Shown: piece after piece, positions 47,003-55,330 of the stretch
How the letters are laid out: every line of letters begins with the position of its first letter
Position numbering within the stretch: the stretch's first letter is position 1
From: Pseudomonas sp. Root562
Lineage (GTDB): Bacteria > Pseudomonadota > Gammaproteobacteria > Pseudomonadales > Pseudomonadaceae
Length of the DNA: 64,000 bases
Direction of reading: 5' to 3'
NCBI RefSeq assembly: GCF_001427125.1
Contig: NZ_LMGK01000006.1
Span: 97,375 to 161,374 of the forward strand
The notes under the pieces: generated by a model
The model's input: only the letters and a program-made list of their open reading frames with translations
Told to the model about the DNA's origin: nothing
Databases searched by the model: none
Translations under genes and position numbers: made by a program

Positions 47003-47392
47003 ATGGATGAGCGACAAAGGGCACTATGCGCACAGCTTGTTAAGATGAACTCTGATCAAGCTGCTGATTGGCTAATGACTAAGTATCCGATAGAGTCTGC
47101 TGATTGGGGAGAAGCATTGCTACTGATTCCCCATCGTACGTGGAAGCGGTCTGATCAAAAGCGATTAGCAAAATACTACTTTAGAAAATTACCTTTTTCT
47201 GGGCCAAGAGGGTATGAGTCTTTTGCGGCTATTATGTCTATAAAGTTATTGGTTGATTGTGTAGCGGAGGCTATTCCGGCAGAAGTATCAAGGGTTGAAC
47301 TGTTGCTTTATTATTTGATTCCGATTTTAAATAGGGCGGCTAAAAATGACTCGGACCGCCAGTTAATTAGAGATTTTGTTATGGGGCTTTAG
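47003..47392 (+). CDS. cdiI: Candidate immunity protein of the CdiA toxin
   Basis: This 129-residue protein has no signal peptide and no recognised family: MDERQRALCAQL at the start, a Trp/Lys patch (HRTWKRSDQKRLAKYYFRK) and a hydrophobic helix (VELLLYYLIPIL). The gene lies 7 bp after the cdiA stop with little ribosome site, as in coupled immunity genes. It is clearly AT-richer than the window average. It should bind and block the CdiA-CT in the cytoplasm. Position is the only support. Confidence 0.65.
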   Translation: MDERQRALCAQLVKMNSDQAADWLMTKYPIESADWGEALLLIPHRTWKRSDQKRLAKYYFRKLPFSGPRGYESFAAIMSIKLLVDCVAEAIPAEVSRVELLLYYLIPILNRAAKNDSDRQLIRDFVMGL

Positions 47393-47414
47393 TTGGTTAT
47401 TTGAAATGCTCAAA

Positions 47415-47439
47415 ATATCCCCGGCACTGCCGGGGATAT
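47415..47439. terminator. Hairpin after the immunity gene
   Basis: An 11-bp perfect stem, ATATCCCCGGC / GCCGGGGATAT (47415-47425 and 47429-47439), has an ACT loop. On the minus strand TTTTGAG follows, and on the plus strand GAAAAAAG, so a terminator for the plus-strand operon is weak and the hairpin may mark an element end. Confidence 0.5.
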
Positions 47440-47456
47440 GAAAAAAGCGGAAAAAA

Positions 47457-47468
47457 GGGGACAGATTT
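47457..47468. repeat. GGGGACAGATTT element copy 1
   Basis: GGGGACAGATTT here matches the inverted repeats around the RAYT gene (47817 and 48582). The following bases differ (GAATGG). It lies 9 bp outside the 3' end of the IS4-type fragment. Confidence 0.65.
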
Positions 47469-47477
47469 GAATGGCAC

Positions 47478-47802
47478 TTACTTAACATGTTTAGCATGCC
47501 CGTTTTTCCTGACCTCAGCCCTTGCTGACCGACGTGACTTGGTCAGCAAGGGGTAGGCCTGAGGTCTTCGTTTTATGGCTCGCGGTTCGATACGACCAGG
47601 TCGATTTCCAACGCGTCTTTGCGCTATCAACATCAGTAAGTTCGCCAGACCATCCTCGTCTTCAGGACTCCCATATTGTCGTAGCGCCAGCCATGGCTGA
47701 AGGCTGTGTTTGAAGCTCAGTTCGCGAGGCAAGCAGTCCGCTAACAAAGCCGATTGGGCCATGAGCATTCGGATCAGATTGTGGGCCAACAGATAGACCC
47801 AT
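47478..47802 (-). pseudogene. Truncated IS4-family transposase (C-terminal fragment)
   Basis: About 108 residues resemble the C-terminal end of an IS4-type DDE transposase: LWVYLLAHNLIRMLMAQSALLADCLPRELSFKH, RRVGNRPGRIEPRAIKRRPQAYPLLTK. The N-terminal catalytic part is missing. An ATG at 47840 only gives an in-frame start through unrelated bases, so the gene is not functional. It lies between two copies of GGGGACAGATTT and downstream of the CDI operon, marking insertion and decay there. Confidence 0.8.
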
Positions 47803-47816
47803 AACTCCTTCAAAAC

Positions 47817-47832
47817 GGGGACAGATTTATTT
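47817..47832. repeat. RAYT left inverted repeat (GGGGACAGATTTATTT)
   Basis: This 16-bp sequence is an exact inverse copy of 48582-48597 on the far side of the RAYT gene. The two flank the transposase gene at 57 bp upstream of its start, and directly at its stop. Confidence 0.75.
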
Positions 47833-47888
47833 TTTTCCATTTTTCTCCTTTGCTACGCTGAAAACCTCCATGGAAGGAGACTTGAAAA

Positions 47889-48587
47889 ATGCCCAGAATG
47901 GGACGCCTCGTATTACCCAACTATCCGCACCACGTGGTGCAACGCGGTCATAATCGCCAAGTGGTATTTGCCGTCGCCGAGGATTATCAACGCTATCTGA
48001 CGGATTTACGTGAACTCAAAGATGCATGGGGCGTAAAGGTCTACGCCTACTGTTTGATGACCAACCATGTTCATTTGTTGCTGGCTCCGGGTGACTCTGC
48101 TGGGCTGGGGCAGTTGATGAAAGCCTTGGCAGCGCGTGCGACGCGCTATCGCAATCGACTGGAAGGGCGTTCAGGCACTCTGTGGGAGAGTCAGTACAAA
48201 TCCAGTGTGGTGCAGTCAGATTCCTACCTGCTTGCTTGTTGTCGTTACATTGAATTAAATCCAGTACGTGCTCGCATGGTGGCCGATGCGGTGGATTACC
48301 CATGGTCCAGCTATGGAGCCCGAATCAGTGACAGGCCTGATGACCATTGGCTGGATTTCGACCCATGCTTCACGGCTTTGGGTGACACGGCGATGGAGCG
48401 GCGCCATCAATACGAGCGGGTCATGCAGCAAGCTACTTCTGAGGAGGAGACCAGATTGATTCGGGACGCCTTGCAGCGTGGTCAACTGACGGGGACAAGC
48501 CGTTTTGTGGACGAGGTGGAGCGGATTGTGGGGCAGCGGATAGAGCTGCGTGGGCGAGGCCGACCAAGGAGCGGACTAGGGAAATAA
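47889..48587 (+). CDS. REP-associated tyrosine transposase (RAYT, Y1 family)
   Basis: This 232-residue protein belongs to the IS200/IS605-like Y1 single-strand transposases that mobilise or copy REP-type hairpins. The HUH pair is in MTNHVHLLLAPGD, and the catalytic Tyr is in YIELNPVRARMV. It has the family start MPRMGRLVLPNYPHHVVQRGHNRQ and a basic tail. A GGAGACTTG ribosome site precedes the ATG. Its natural substrate is probably the flanking 16-bp inverted elements rather than the GGGAGCGAGC REPs. It is intact in length. Confidence 0.9.
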   Translation: MPRMGRLVLPNYPHHVVQRGHNRQVVFAVAEDYQRYLTDLRELKDAWGVKVYAYCLMTNHVHLLLAPGDSAGLGQLMKALAARATRYRNRLEGRSGTLWESQYKSSVVQSDSYLLACCRYIELNPVRARMVADAVDYPWSSYGARISDRPDDHWLDFDPCFTALGDTAMERRHQYERVMQQATSEEETRLIRDALQRGQLTGTSRFVDEVERIVGQRIELRGRGRPRSGLGK

Positions 48588-48597
48588 ATCTGTCCCC
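48582..48597. repeat. RAYT right inverted repeat (AAATAAATCTGTCCCC)
   Basis: Exact inverse of 47817-47832. It overlaps the transposase stop codon and is followed by seven T, so it may also end the transcript. Confidence 0.75.
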
Positions 48598-49333
48598 TTT
48601 TTTTGAACAGAGAGTAAAAAGGGGCACCCATTAGCCGGTCTCGAGTCAAGGCTAAAAGCCAACTTGCCCTGCAGCTTTTGTTGCAGGGTTTCTCCTATAA
48701 CTAAACCCGACTGGTTGAACCCGTCGTATCCGTTTCCTCATCGTGGGCTACGGCCGAGTCGTGCCTGACACCCATGTGGATCAAGTGGTAGCGATACACC
48801 CAGCACCGCCCTGGCAGTCACCTGCTCCAGAGAAACGTTGGTGCCGCCAAATGTCCAAAAACGTGTCGCAGATCTGTGGCTCGTGCAAAAGCACCTCCAG
48901 TCTCGACGGGCTCATTTAGCAGACGACCCGGTTACAACAGCCGGTCGCCACTCAGATGGTTCACGCCCTGTCCCTTTTTGGTTGATCTGCTGGAAAGGCG
49001 TTCAGACACTCTGTCCGAACGCCTTGCGATAGCCATTTTCTGACCTCCCAAATCCCCCCATCTTCAGCCGCTTCCTGCAATCCTCCATGTCCTCATTGAA
49101 AACCCTCGGATTTCTGTGATTGCCTGATCAACCCCAACAAAATTTCTTCCGATGAACCCTCCCACTTGCTCGCAGTTATCAACTGGCGTAAACAATGCAC
49201 GCACCGCGCAGGCGCAACTGTGCGGTTTATGCTGCGGATCAGGAGTGATAGACATCAAGGCGCTAAATCACATGTACGACCACACGACGAAGCGAGGCGG
49301 GCGTTGGTAGAGCGACGTCAGTTCAGCGGTGCG
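48598..49333. other. Gene-poor stretch between RAYT and the GlxA-type regulator
   Basis: About 735 bp have no recognisable gene. A 7-bp hairpin CCCTGCA...TGCAGGG (48667-48688) followed by TTTCT may stop RAYT transcription. A second stem of about 9 bp (AAGGCGTTC...GAACGCCTT) lies near 48995-49025. Short frames on the minus strand give no family match that I know; decayed mobile DNA is likely. Confidence 0.55.
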
Positions 49334-50314
49334 ATGAAGGGCAAGAACCTTCGCTACCTCAATGAACAGGAAGGCCATTCAATTCGCGCCCGGGCAGGTT
49401 TTTTGCTGCTGGAGCATTTTTCGTTGCCCGCGTTTACCCAGGCACTCGATACGATTGTCACTGCGAACCTGCTGCGGCCAGAGCTGTTTTCCACCAAGAC
49501 TTTCGGTTTGCGCGAAGGTGAAGTGATCAGCGATTTGGGGTTGGTGATCCGCCCGGATGCGCGCCTCGATCATGGGCAGATTATGCAGCTCGATCTGTTG
49601 GTGATTTGTGGCGGGTATCGAACGGCGCTCCAGGCTGACGACGTGCTGGTCAGTCTTTTGCAAGGGGCCGCCGAAGCAGGCGTGAAGCTGGCAGGGATCT
49701 GGAATGGCGCCTGGTTTGTCGGTCGAGCCGGTTTGCTGGACGGTTATCGCTGCGCGATCCACCCGGAGCATCGTCCCGCGCTGGCGGAAATCGCCAAACT
49801 CACCCAGGTCACCAGCGAAGCGTATGTGGTGGACCGCGATCGTCTGACGGCGTCCAGTCCCAACGGTGCGTTCTACATGGCGCTGGAATGGATCAGAGGT
49901 TTGCACGACAAGGCGCTGACCGACGGTATTGAAGACATACTGGCATTTGAAGCGTCGCGCTATCGACGCATCAAACCCAGCCTCAATGTCTCGGTCAGCG
50001 GCCCGTTGCGCGAGGTGGTCAACCTGATGGATGCCAACCTGGAAGAGCCTTTGGAGATGGAGACGCTTTGTCTGTATGCCGGTCGTTCGCGACGGCAGAT
50101 CGAGCGACTGTTCAAAGAGCAGTTGGGTACGACACCGCAGCGCTATTACATGGATTTGCGCATCACCGAGGCACGCCGGTTGCTGCAGCACACGACCCTG
50201 ACCATCGTCGAAGTCTCCGTCGCCTGTGGCTTCGTTTCACCGAGCCACTTCAGCAAGTGCTACAGCGCCTATTTCGGCTATCGACCGTCCAAGGAAACCC
50301 GGTTGGTGAAGTAA
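49334..50314 (+). CDS. GlxA/CdhR-type AraC-family regulator
   Basis: This 326-residue transcription factor has an N-terminal DJ-1/class-I-amidotransferase-like domain (ARAGFLLLEHFSLPAFTQALDTI, LLVICGGYRT, GIWNGAWFVGRAGLLDG). The expected reactive Cys of amidotransferases is replaced (IWNGAW). The C-terminal AraC pair of HTHs is intact (METLCLYAGRSRRQIERLFKEQLGTTPQRYY, VSVACGFVSPSHFSKCYSAYFGYRPS). The start at 49334 (MKGKNLRYL) fits family length; an in-frame reading to 49166 would add unrelated residues. Homologues control carnitine, choline or arginine catabolism, but the target is not in the window. Confidence 0.9.
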   Translation: MKGKNLRYLNEQEGHSIRARAGFLLLEHFSLPAFTQALDTIVTANLLRPELFSTKTFGLREGEVISDLGLVIRPDARLDHGQIMQLDLLVICGGYRTALQADDVLVSLLQGAAEAGVKLAGIWNGAWFVGRAGLLDGYRCAIHPEHRPALAEIAKLTQVTSEAYVVDRDRLTASSPNGAFYMALEWIRGLHDKALTDGIEDILAFEASRYRRIKPSLNVSVSGPLREVVNLMDANLEEPLEMETLCLYAGRSRRQIERLFKEQLGTTPQRYYMDLRITEARRLLQHTTLTIVEVSVACGFVSPSHFSKCYSAYFGYRPSKETRLVK

Positions 50315-50350
50315 CGGCTCGATGAATGATCGGCAATCACAGCGAGCCGA

Positions 50351-51211
50351 TCATTTCGCCCCGAACAGCATCGTCCAGTAAACCCCTTCATCGCTGCGTG
50401 CGTCCGTCGCAAAGCCCGCACCCACTTGAGTGAACATCGGGTTCATCAGGTTGGCGCAATGCCCGGGGCTGGCGAGCCATCCGGCCATTGCCTTGTTCGC
50501 CGAGCCTTGGCCGGCTGCAATGTTTTCGCCGATCTGCCGACCACGGTAACCGGCGGCGCGCGCCCGGTCCGCAGGGGTGTCGCCATCGGGGTCGCGGTGG
50601 GCGAAGTAGTTACCGTAGGCCATCGCTTTACTGTGGCCTTGCGCGGCAGCCCCGAGACTTGCATCCCAGGACAACGGACGGGCCGCGGCGAAACGCTGGC
50701 GACCGCACAGCCGTGGTTTGGCCCGGGCGGCATTCACTTGCGCCAGCAAAGCTTTGCTAACGGCTCGCGGATCGGCCATTTGACTGTCGAGAACGGGACG
50801 GGCCAATACCACTTGCCACTCACCCCGACTGCGGCTCACACCGATGTCAGCGTACTGGCTATCGAGCAGTGCGGCGCAGTGATCATCCTGCAGCAGTTCA
50901 AACGCCTCTTCGGCATCCTGCGCACCCACCACGCGTATGGAGCGCACGGCGACAGCCTGGTAACCGGATGCCTTCAATCGATCGCGTAAACCGCCACCGT
51001 AACCCACCGGCAATGCCAGGTTTGACTTCAAGGCCAGCGGCGACAAGCGCTGGGCCGGTCGCCGCGAGCAGTCTCGCGGATGGGCACGGTAATCGTTGAT
51101 GGCTTCCACCAGTTGTCGCTCCGCGCCGGCGTGGGCGGGAGGGGCGATCAAGGGCAGTAAAGTAACCAGACACAGCGAAGTGAAGCGCAAGGCGGAGGCG
51201 GTTTGGCGCAT
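50351..51211 (-). CDS. Secreted CAP/SCP-domain protein
   Basis: This 286-residue protein has a signal peptide ending near residue 28 (PPAHA/GAER). The C-terminal CAP domain shows the usual active-cleft strings GHSKAMAYGNYFAHRDPDGDTPADRARAAGYRG, IGENIAAGQGSANKAMAGWLASPGHCANLMNP and YWTMLFG. The N-terminal half (about 30-150) is an extra, less conserved module containing a Cys pair (CSRR, HCAALL). The start at 51211 (MRQTASAL) is chosen by the signal peptide. Functions of bacterial CAP proteins are poorly known. Confidence 0.9.
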   Translation of the reverse strand: MRQTASALRFTSLCLVTLLPLIAPPAHAGAERQLVEAINDYRAHPRDCSRRPAQRLSPLALKSNLALPVGYGGGLRDRLKASGYQAVAVRSIRVVGAQDAEEAFELLQDDHCAALLDSQYADIGVSRSRGEWQVVLARPVLDSQMADPRAVSKALLAQVNAARAKPRLCGRQRFAAARPLSWDASLGAAAQGHSKAMAYGNYFAHRDPDGDTPADRARAAGYRGRQIGENIAAGQGSANKAMAGWLASPGHCANLMNPMFTQVGAGFATDARSDEGVYWTMLFGAK

Positions 51212-51365
51212 GGTGCGGACAGCTCTGAAGAGATGACAACGATAGGGAGGTGGGTTGAACGCCGATCTAAGACTGGGCTTGCGAAACAAGGTTCAAGGGA
51301 CCGCTGCGCTTATTGGCTGCTGAAGCTTTCTGTCCGACGGACGCACTCGATGTTGGCGTTTGTTG

Positions 51366-52154
51366 CTATAACCCATCCCCCAGCGCCTTGAAGTACTCAG
51401 GGCTGTCGCTGATCGAATTGTGCCCCGTCCCCTTGATGATCTGCATCAATGCCACGCCCTTGGCGAAGTGGCTGTACAGCCGTTGCGTGCTGGAATTTGG
51501 AATCACTTCGTCATGTTCGGCGGCAATCAGCCGCGTCGGCACTGCGATGTGTGATGCGTAGCGCCAGGATTCGAATTTGTCCTGCAACAGCCACCGCACC
51601 GGGAACCATCGGAACTGACGGGCGGCGAGCTCTTCGAGGCTGTTGTAAGGCGTGACCAGCAGCAGGCGGGTGGCCGGTCGAGAACTGGCCAATCGCACCG
51701 CGACCCCTGACCCCAGGCTGCGGCCGACCACGATGATGTGCGGATGATCGGCATAGACCTTGTCGAACAAGGTCATGGCGTCGCGGGCAATGGCCTCCTC
51801 GGAGGGCGATCCACTGCTGCCGCCGTAGCCTCGGTAATGCATGAAGTACAGTGCATGGTCCGGGAAGGCCTCGGCGAAGCCGGGCAGGCTGCGGGAAACG
51901 TCTTCGGCATTGCCACCGAAATAAATCAGCGCCTTGGGACCGTCGTGCGAACGCACCGAAACCAGCACCTGCGCGTCATCGACGGGCAGCGTGAGCAATG
52001 TTTGCGCTGAACCAGCGGCGCGGGGTTGCGGGTAGTAGATGAGCGAGCGCTGAAACACGTACAGCGCTGCGCAAAGCGACAGGTACGCTGCGGCAAGGAT
52101 GACAACGAGTAACACCAGGGTTCGGGACATTCGACTAACGTTAGTGGGCGGCAT
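51366..52154 (-). CDS. Membrane-anchored alpha/beta hydrolase
   Basis: This 262-residue hydrolase has an N-terminal membrane anchor (LVLLVVILAAAYLSLCAALYVF). The catalytic strings are IYFGGNAEDVS (oxyanion region), VVGRSLGSGVA (nucleophile Ser), the acid in AAEHDEVIP, and His in GTGHNSI. It resembles YfhR/ABHD-type serine hydrolases. The start at 52154 follows GGAG; an ATG at 52130 is the alternative. It is divergent from the NTP/NDP-type transporter gene, which starts 53 bp away. Substrate unknown. Confidence 0.9.
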   Translation of the reverse strand: MPPTNVSRMSRTLVLLVVILAAAYLSLCAALYVFQRSLIYYPQPRAAGSAQTLLTLPVDDAQVLVSVRSHDGPKALIYFGGNAEDVSRSLPGFAEAFPDHALYFMHYRGYGGSSGSPSEEAIARDAMTLFDKVYADHPHIIVVGRSLGSGVAVRLASSRPATRLLLVTPYNSLEELAARQFRWFPVRWLLQDKFESWRYASHIAVPTRLIAAEHDEVIPNSSTQRLYSHFAKGVALMQIIKGTGHNSISDSPEYFKALGDGL

Positions 52155-52206
52155 TGACGGCTCCGGGGTGCTGTCAGAGTGTAGCTGGCGGTGAAGGAGG
52201 GCACCG

Positions 52207-53460
52207 ATGCCCATCGGTCTCAAGTGGCTCAATGTGTTGCCTGCGGAAAGAGCGGCCCTGGCCCTGGGTTTTGCTTTTCATTTTTGCGTGCTCGCCAGCT
52301 ATTACCTGGTGCGACCGTTGCGCGATGCGCTTGGGCTGGAGGGTGGCGCCGATCAATTGCAGTGGCTGTTCACCGCCACGTTTGCGGTGATGCTGCTGAT
52401 GGTGCCGGTGTTCGGCGCGCTGGCGTCGCGTCTGCCGGCCACGCGCTTCGTGCCGCTGATCTACCGCGTCATTGCCGCCTCGATGCTGGTGTTCGGCCTG
52501 CTGATCGCTAACCACGTCGCGCCAGTGACGGTCGGGCGGGTGTTTTTTGTCTGGATCAGTATCTACAACCTGTTCATCGTCTCGATTTTCTGGAGTGTGC
52601 TGGTCGACCGCTTCTCCAGCGAGCAGGGCCGGCGACTGTTCGGTTGCATCGCCGCCGGTGGCACCCTCGGCACGTTTATCGGGCCGCTGCTCGCGGCGAC
52701 CATGGCCACCCGGCTTGGCCCGGTGGCATTGACCGTTGCGGCGGCACTGTTGCTGGAGATCGCCGTGCATTGCTATCGAGGGCTGCTGGCGCGCACGCAG
52801 TCGCAATCGGGCAAGCCGTTACTCGACGAACGGCGCCTGGGTGGCAGCATGCTCGCCGGCATCACGCTGATCCTGCGGTCCCCGTACCTGTTGGGGCTGG
52901 TGCTGTTCATGCTGCTGCACACCAGCGCGGCGACGCTGTTGTATTTCGAGCAGGGACGGATTGTCGCTGGCAGCTACGCTGATACAGGCAGCCGGACGCA
53001 ATTCTTCGCCATTGTCGATTTGATCGTGTCGGCACTGACCCTGACGTTGCAACTGCTGCTGACCGCACCCTTGATCCGCCTGGTGGGGATCGGCGGTGCG
53101 CTGCTGGCAATGCCGTTGGCGACCATCGTGGCCTTTGCCGCCATGGCAATGGCACCGGTACCGGCCACCGTGGCACTGGCCCAAGGCTTGCGCCGTGCTG
53201 TGGAGTTCGCCCTCGTGCGACCGGCGCGGGAGGTATTGTGGACAGTGGTCAGCCGCGAAGAGAAGTACAAGGCCAAGAATGTTATCGAGACCCTGGTCTA
53301 TCGCGGCGGCGATGCCGCCAGTGGCTGGTTGTCCGCCGGTTTGACGGCGTTGGGCGCAGGATTTGGCCTGGTGGCGCTGGTCATCGTGCCATTTGCCGGG
53401 ATGTGGGGCGGGTTATGTCTGTGGCTGGCTCGGCGCCAGGCGCAACAAGTCGAAACCTGA
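52207..53460 (+). CDS. NTP/NDP exchange transporter family (TLC-like) permease
   Basis: This 417-residue integral membrane protein has about twelve hydrophobic segments. It matches the ATP/ADP-translocase-related family of free-living bacteria: YYLVRPLRDALGLEGGADQLQW, FFVWISIYNLFIVSIFWS, ARVEWTVVSREEKYKAKNVIETLVYRGGD-like segment near the end. The family name derives from nucleotide carriers of intracellular parasites; the true substrate in Pseudomonas is unknown. The aldo/keto reductase follows after 21 bp, so they may share a transcript. Confidence 0.88.
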   Translation: MPIGLKWLNVLPAERAALALGFAFHFCVLASYYLVRPLRDALGLEGGADQLQWLFTATFAVMLLMVPVFGALASRLPATRFVPLIYRVIAASMLVFGLLIANHVAPVTVGRVFFVWISIYNLFIVSIFWSVLVDRFSSEQGRRLFGCIAAGGTLGTFIGPLLAATMATRLGPVALTVAAALLLEIAVHCYRGLLARTQSQSGKPLLDERRLGGSMLAGITLILRSPYLLGLVLFMLLHTSAATLLYFEQGRIVAGSYADTGSRTQFFAIVDLIVSALTLTLQLLLTAPLIRLVGIGGALLAMPLATIVAFAAMAMAPVPATVALAQGLRRAVEFALVRPAREVLWTVVSREEKYKAKNVIETLVYRGGDAASGWLSAGLTALGAGFGLVALVIVPFAGMWGGLCLWLARRQAQQVET

Positions 53461-53481
53461 TTGGCGGGCGAGGGACGATTT

Positions 53482-54426
53482 ATGAGCCATCCTGTGGGGT
53501 ACACCCGTAGAAAAATTCTTACGCTGGCTGCCGGTGTTTCGGCGGTCTTCACGTTCGGTCCGACCGGCGCACAAACTTCGCCGTCGACGGGAACAGGAGG
53601 CAAGAACATGCAGACCCGCGTCATTCCTTCCAGCAAAGAGTCGTTGCCCATTGTCGGCCTGGGCACCTATCGCGGTTTTGACGTGTCCCCGGACGATGCC
53701 GCCTACAAGCAACTGCCTGCGGTGCTTCGCGCATTGTTCGAGAAGGGCGGGACGGTGATCGACAGCTCGCCGATGTACGGCCGTGCCGAACAGACCACCG
53801 GTGAACTGTTGTCCATCCACGAGCCCCGCTCACCAGCGTTTCTGGCAACCAAGGTCTGGACCCGGGGCCGCGAAGAGGGCATCGCGCAGATGGAGCAGTC
53901 GTTCAAGTTGTTGCAGACCGATCGTATCGATCTGATGCAGATCCACAACCTGCTCGACTGGCAAACCCATCTGCCAACATTGCGCCGATGGAAGGAAGAG
54001 GGGCGCATTCGTTACATCGGTATCACCCATTACACCGCATCGGCGTATGAGGAAGTGGAAGCGGTGCTCAAGGCCGAGCCGCTGGATTTCTTGCAGATCA
54101 ACTATGCGCTGGATGATCGCGGTGTCGAAAAACGCATCCTGCCGCTGTGTCGCGAGCGCGGTGTAGCGGTGATTTGCAACCGGCCGTTCGGCGGCGGTGG
54201 CTTGTTGGGGCGACTCAAGGACAAACCGCTACCGGGCTGGGCGGCTCAAGTCGGGGTCAAGAGCTGGCCGCAACTGGCGCTCAAGTTTTTGTTGTCGCAT
54301 TCGGCGGTGACCTGCGTCATTCCCGGCACCGGTAACCCGCGCTACATGGCTGAAAACGCCGGTGCCGGTTTCGGGCCGATGCTCACCGATGCGCAACGGC
54401 ATCAATTGATCGCCATGGTGGATTGA
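53482..54426 (+). CDS. Aldo/keto reductase with a Tat-type leader
   Basis: This 314-residue AKR has its catalytic tetrad in the expected order: D94 and Y99 (IDSSPMYG), K124 (LATKVW), H155 (MQIHNL). Its N-terminus reads YTRRKILTLAAGVSAVF, a twin-arginine signal with A-rich core, so the enzyme is probably exported folded to the periplasm. An ATG at 53608 (MQTRVIP) would give a cytoplasmic form. GAGGGACGATTT precedes the chosen ATG. Its periplasmic cofactor supply is unclear, which makes the leader notable. Confidence 0.88.
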   Translation: MSHPVGYTRRKILTLAAGVSAVFTFGPTGAQTSPSTGTGGKNMQTRVIPSSKESLPIVGLGTYRGFDVSPDDAAYKQLPAVLRALFEKGGTVIDSSPMYGRAEQTTGELLSIHEPRSPAFLATKVWTRGREEGIAQMEQSFKLLQTDRIDLMQIHNLLDWQTHLPTLRRWKEEGRIRYIGITHYTASAYEEVEAVLKAEPLDFLQINYALDDRGVEKRILPLCRERGVAVICNRPFGGGGLLGRLKDKPLPGWAAQVGVKSWPQLALKFLLSHSAVTCVIPGTGNPRYMAENAGAGFGPMLTDAQRHQLIAMVD

Positions 54427-54538
54427 CGAGGGCTCGCTCGATCAGCAGCAGGCACGTTCCTGACTACACTGAGTGAAGCATTCGGATTTAACCTCCCTTG
54501 AACACGACGGCTCGCCTGCGGGCCGTAAGGCCGTGCCT

Positions 54539-55201
54539 ATGCAAGACAACCGCGAACAGCTGCGTACACGCGTGCTCGATCCTGTCGATCGGGTCACGGA
54601 AGTGATTTTTGGCTTGCTGATGGCCATGACTTTCACCGGCACTATCAGTGTTGCGACCGCCAATCAGGAAGAGGAGCGCACCATGATGATTGCCGCGCTC
54701 GGCTGCAACCTGGCCTGGGGGTTGGCGGACGCGGTGATGTATCTGTTGCGCACGGTGATCGAACGCACGCGCAACCGCACACTGTTTGCCGGTTTGCGCG
54801 CGGGCGCGGACGCGAGCACCGGCCAGGCACTGATTGCCGATGCGTTGCCACCGCGTATCGCCACGGCGGCCGGCACCGAAGGCCTGGAAGTGTTGCGCCA
54901 GCGCCTGGTCGCATCGCCGGCCACGCCGAATTATCCAGTCCTGAGGCTGGAGGATTTCAAGGGGGCGCTGGGTGTTTTCCTGTTGGTGGTGCTCGCGACG
55001 TTTCCGCTGGTGGTGCCGTTCCTGCTGCTTGAGCAAACGGGGCTGGCGGTGCGTTTGTCCAACCTGATCGGGCTGGTAGTGCTGTTCGTGGCTGGCTGGT
55101 TGCTGGCGCGATACGCCGGAGCCAAACCCTGGCAGGGCGCGGTGGCGATGGCGGTTGTCGGTGCAGCGCTGATCACGGCAATCATCGCGCTGGGTGGCTG
55201 A
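54539..55201 (+). CDS. Integral membrane protein, VIT-like
   Basis: This 220-residue protein has five or so hydrophobic segments. VTEVIFGLLMAMTFTGTISVATA near the start and LEDFKGALGVFLLVVLATFPLVVPFLL further on resemble the vacuolar iron transporter (VIT1/CCC1) fold. The ATG at 54539 (MQDNREQL) is chosen; a GTG at 54473 in frame adds 22 residues. A metal substrate is possible but not proven. It is between the Tat-AKR and LsfA genes. Confidence 0.72.
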   Translation: MQDNREQLRTRVLDPVDRVTEVIFGLLMAMTFTGTISVATANQEEERTMMIAALGCNLAWGLADAVMYLLRTVIERTRNRTLFAGLRAGADASTGQALIADALPPRIATAAGTEGLEVLRQRLVASPATPNYPVLRLEDFKGALGVFLLVVLATFPLVVPFLLLEQTGLAVRLSNLIGLVVLFVAGWLLARYAGAKPWQGAVAMAVVGAALITAIIALGG

Positions 55202-55330
55202 GCGTGGGCTTGCAGCCTGTCATCATTCGTCTCCTATACTCAGTCGCGTTGACTGGCTCGACAGCCATGCACGAATGCTGTTGCGCGTGCTCTGACAGCA
55301 TCCCTGAAACTCACTTTAAGGAGATCGATC

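Noticed and set aside
51212..51365. Short gap between the CAP protein and the hydrolase
   Set aside because: Nothing convincing: no hairpin with T-tract and no coding signal.
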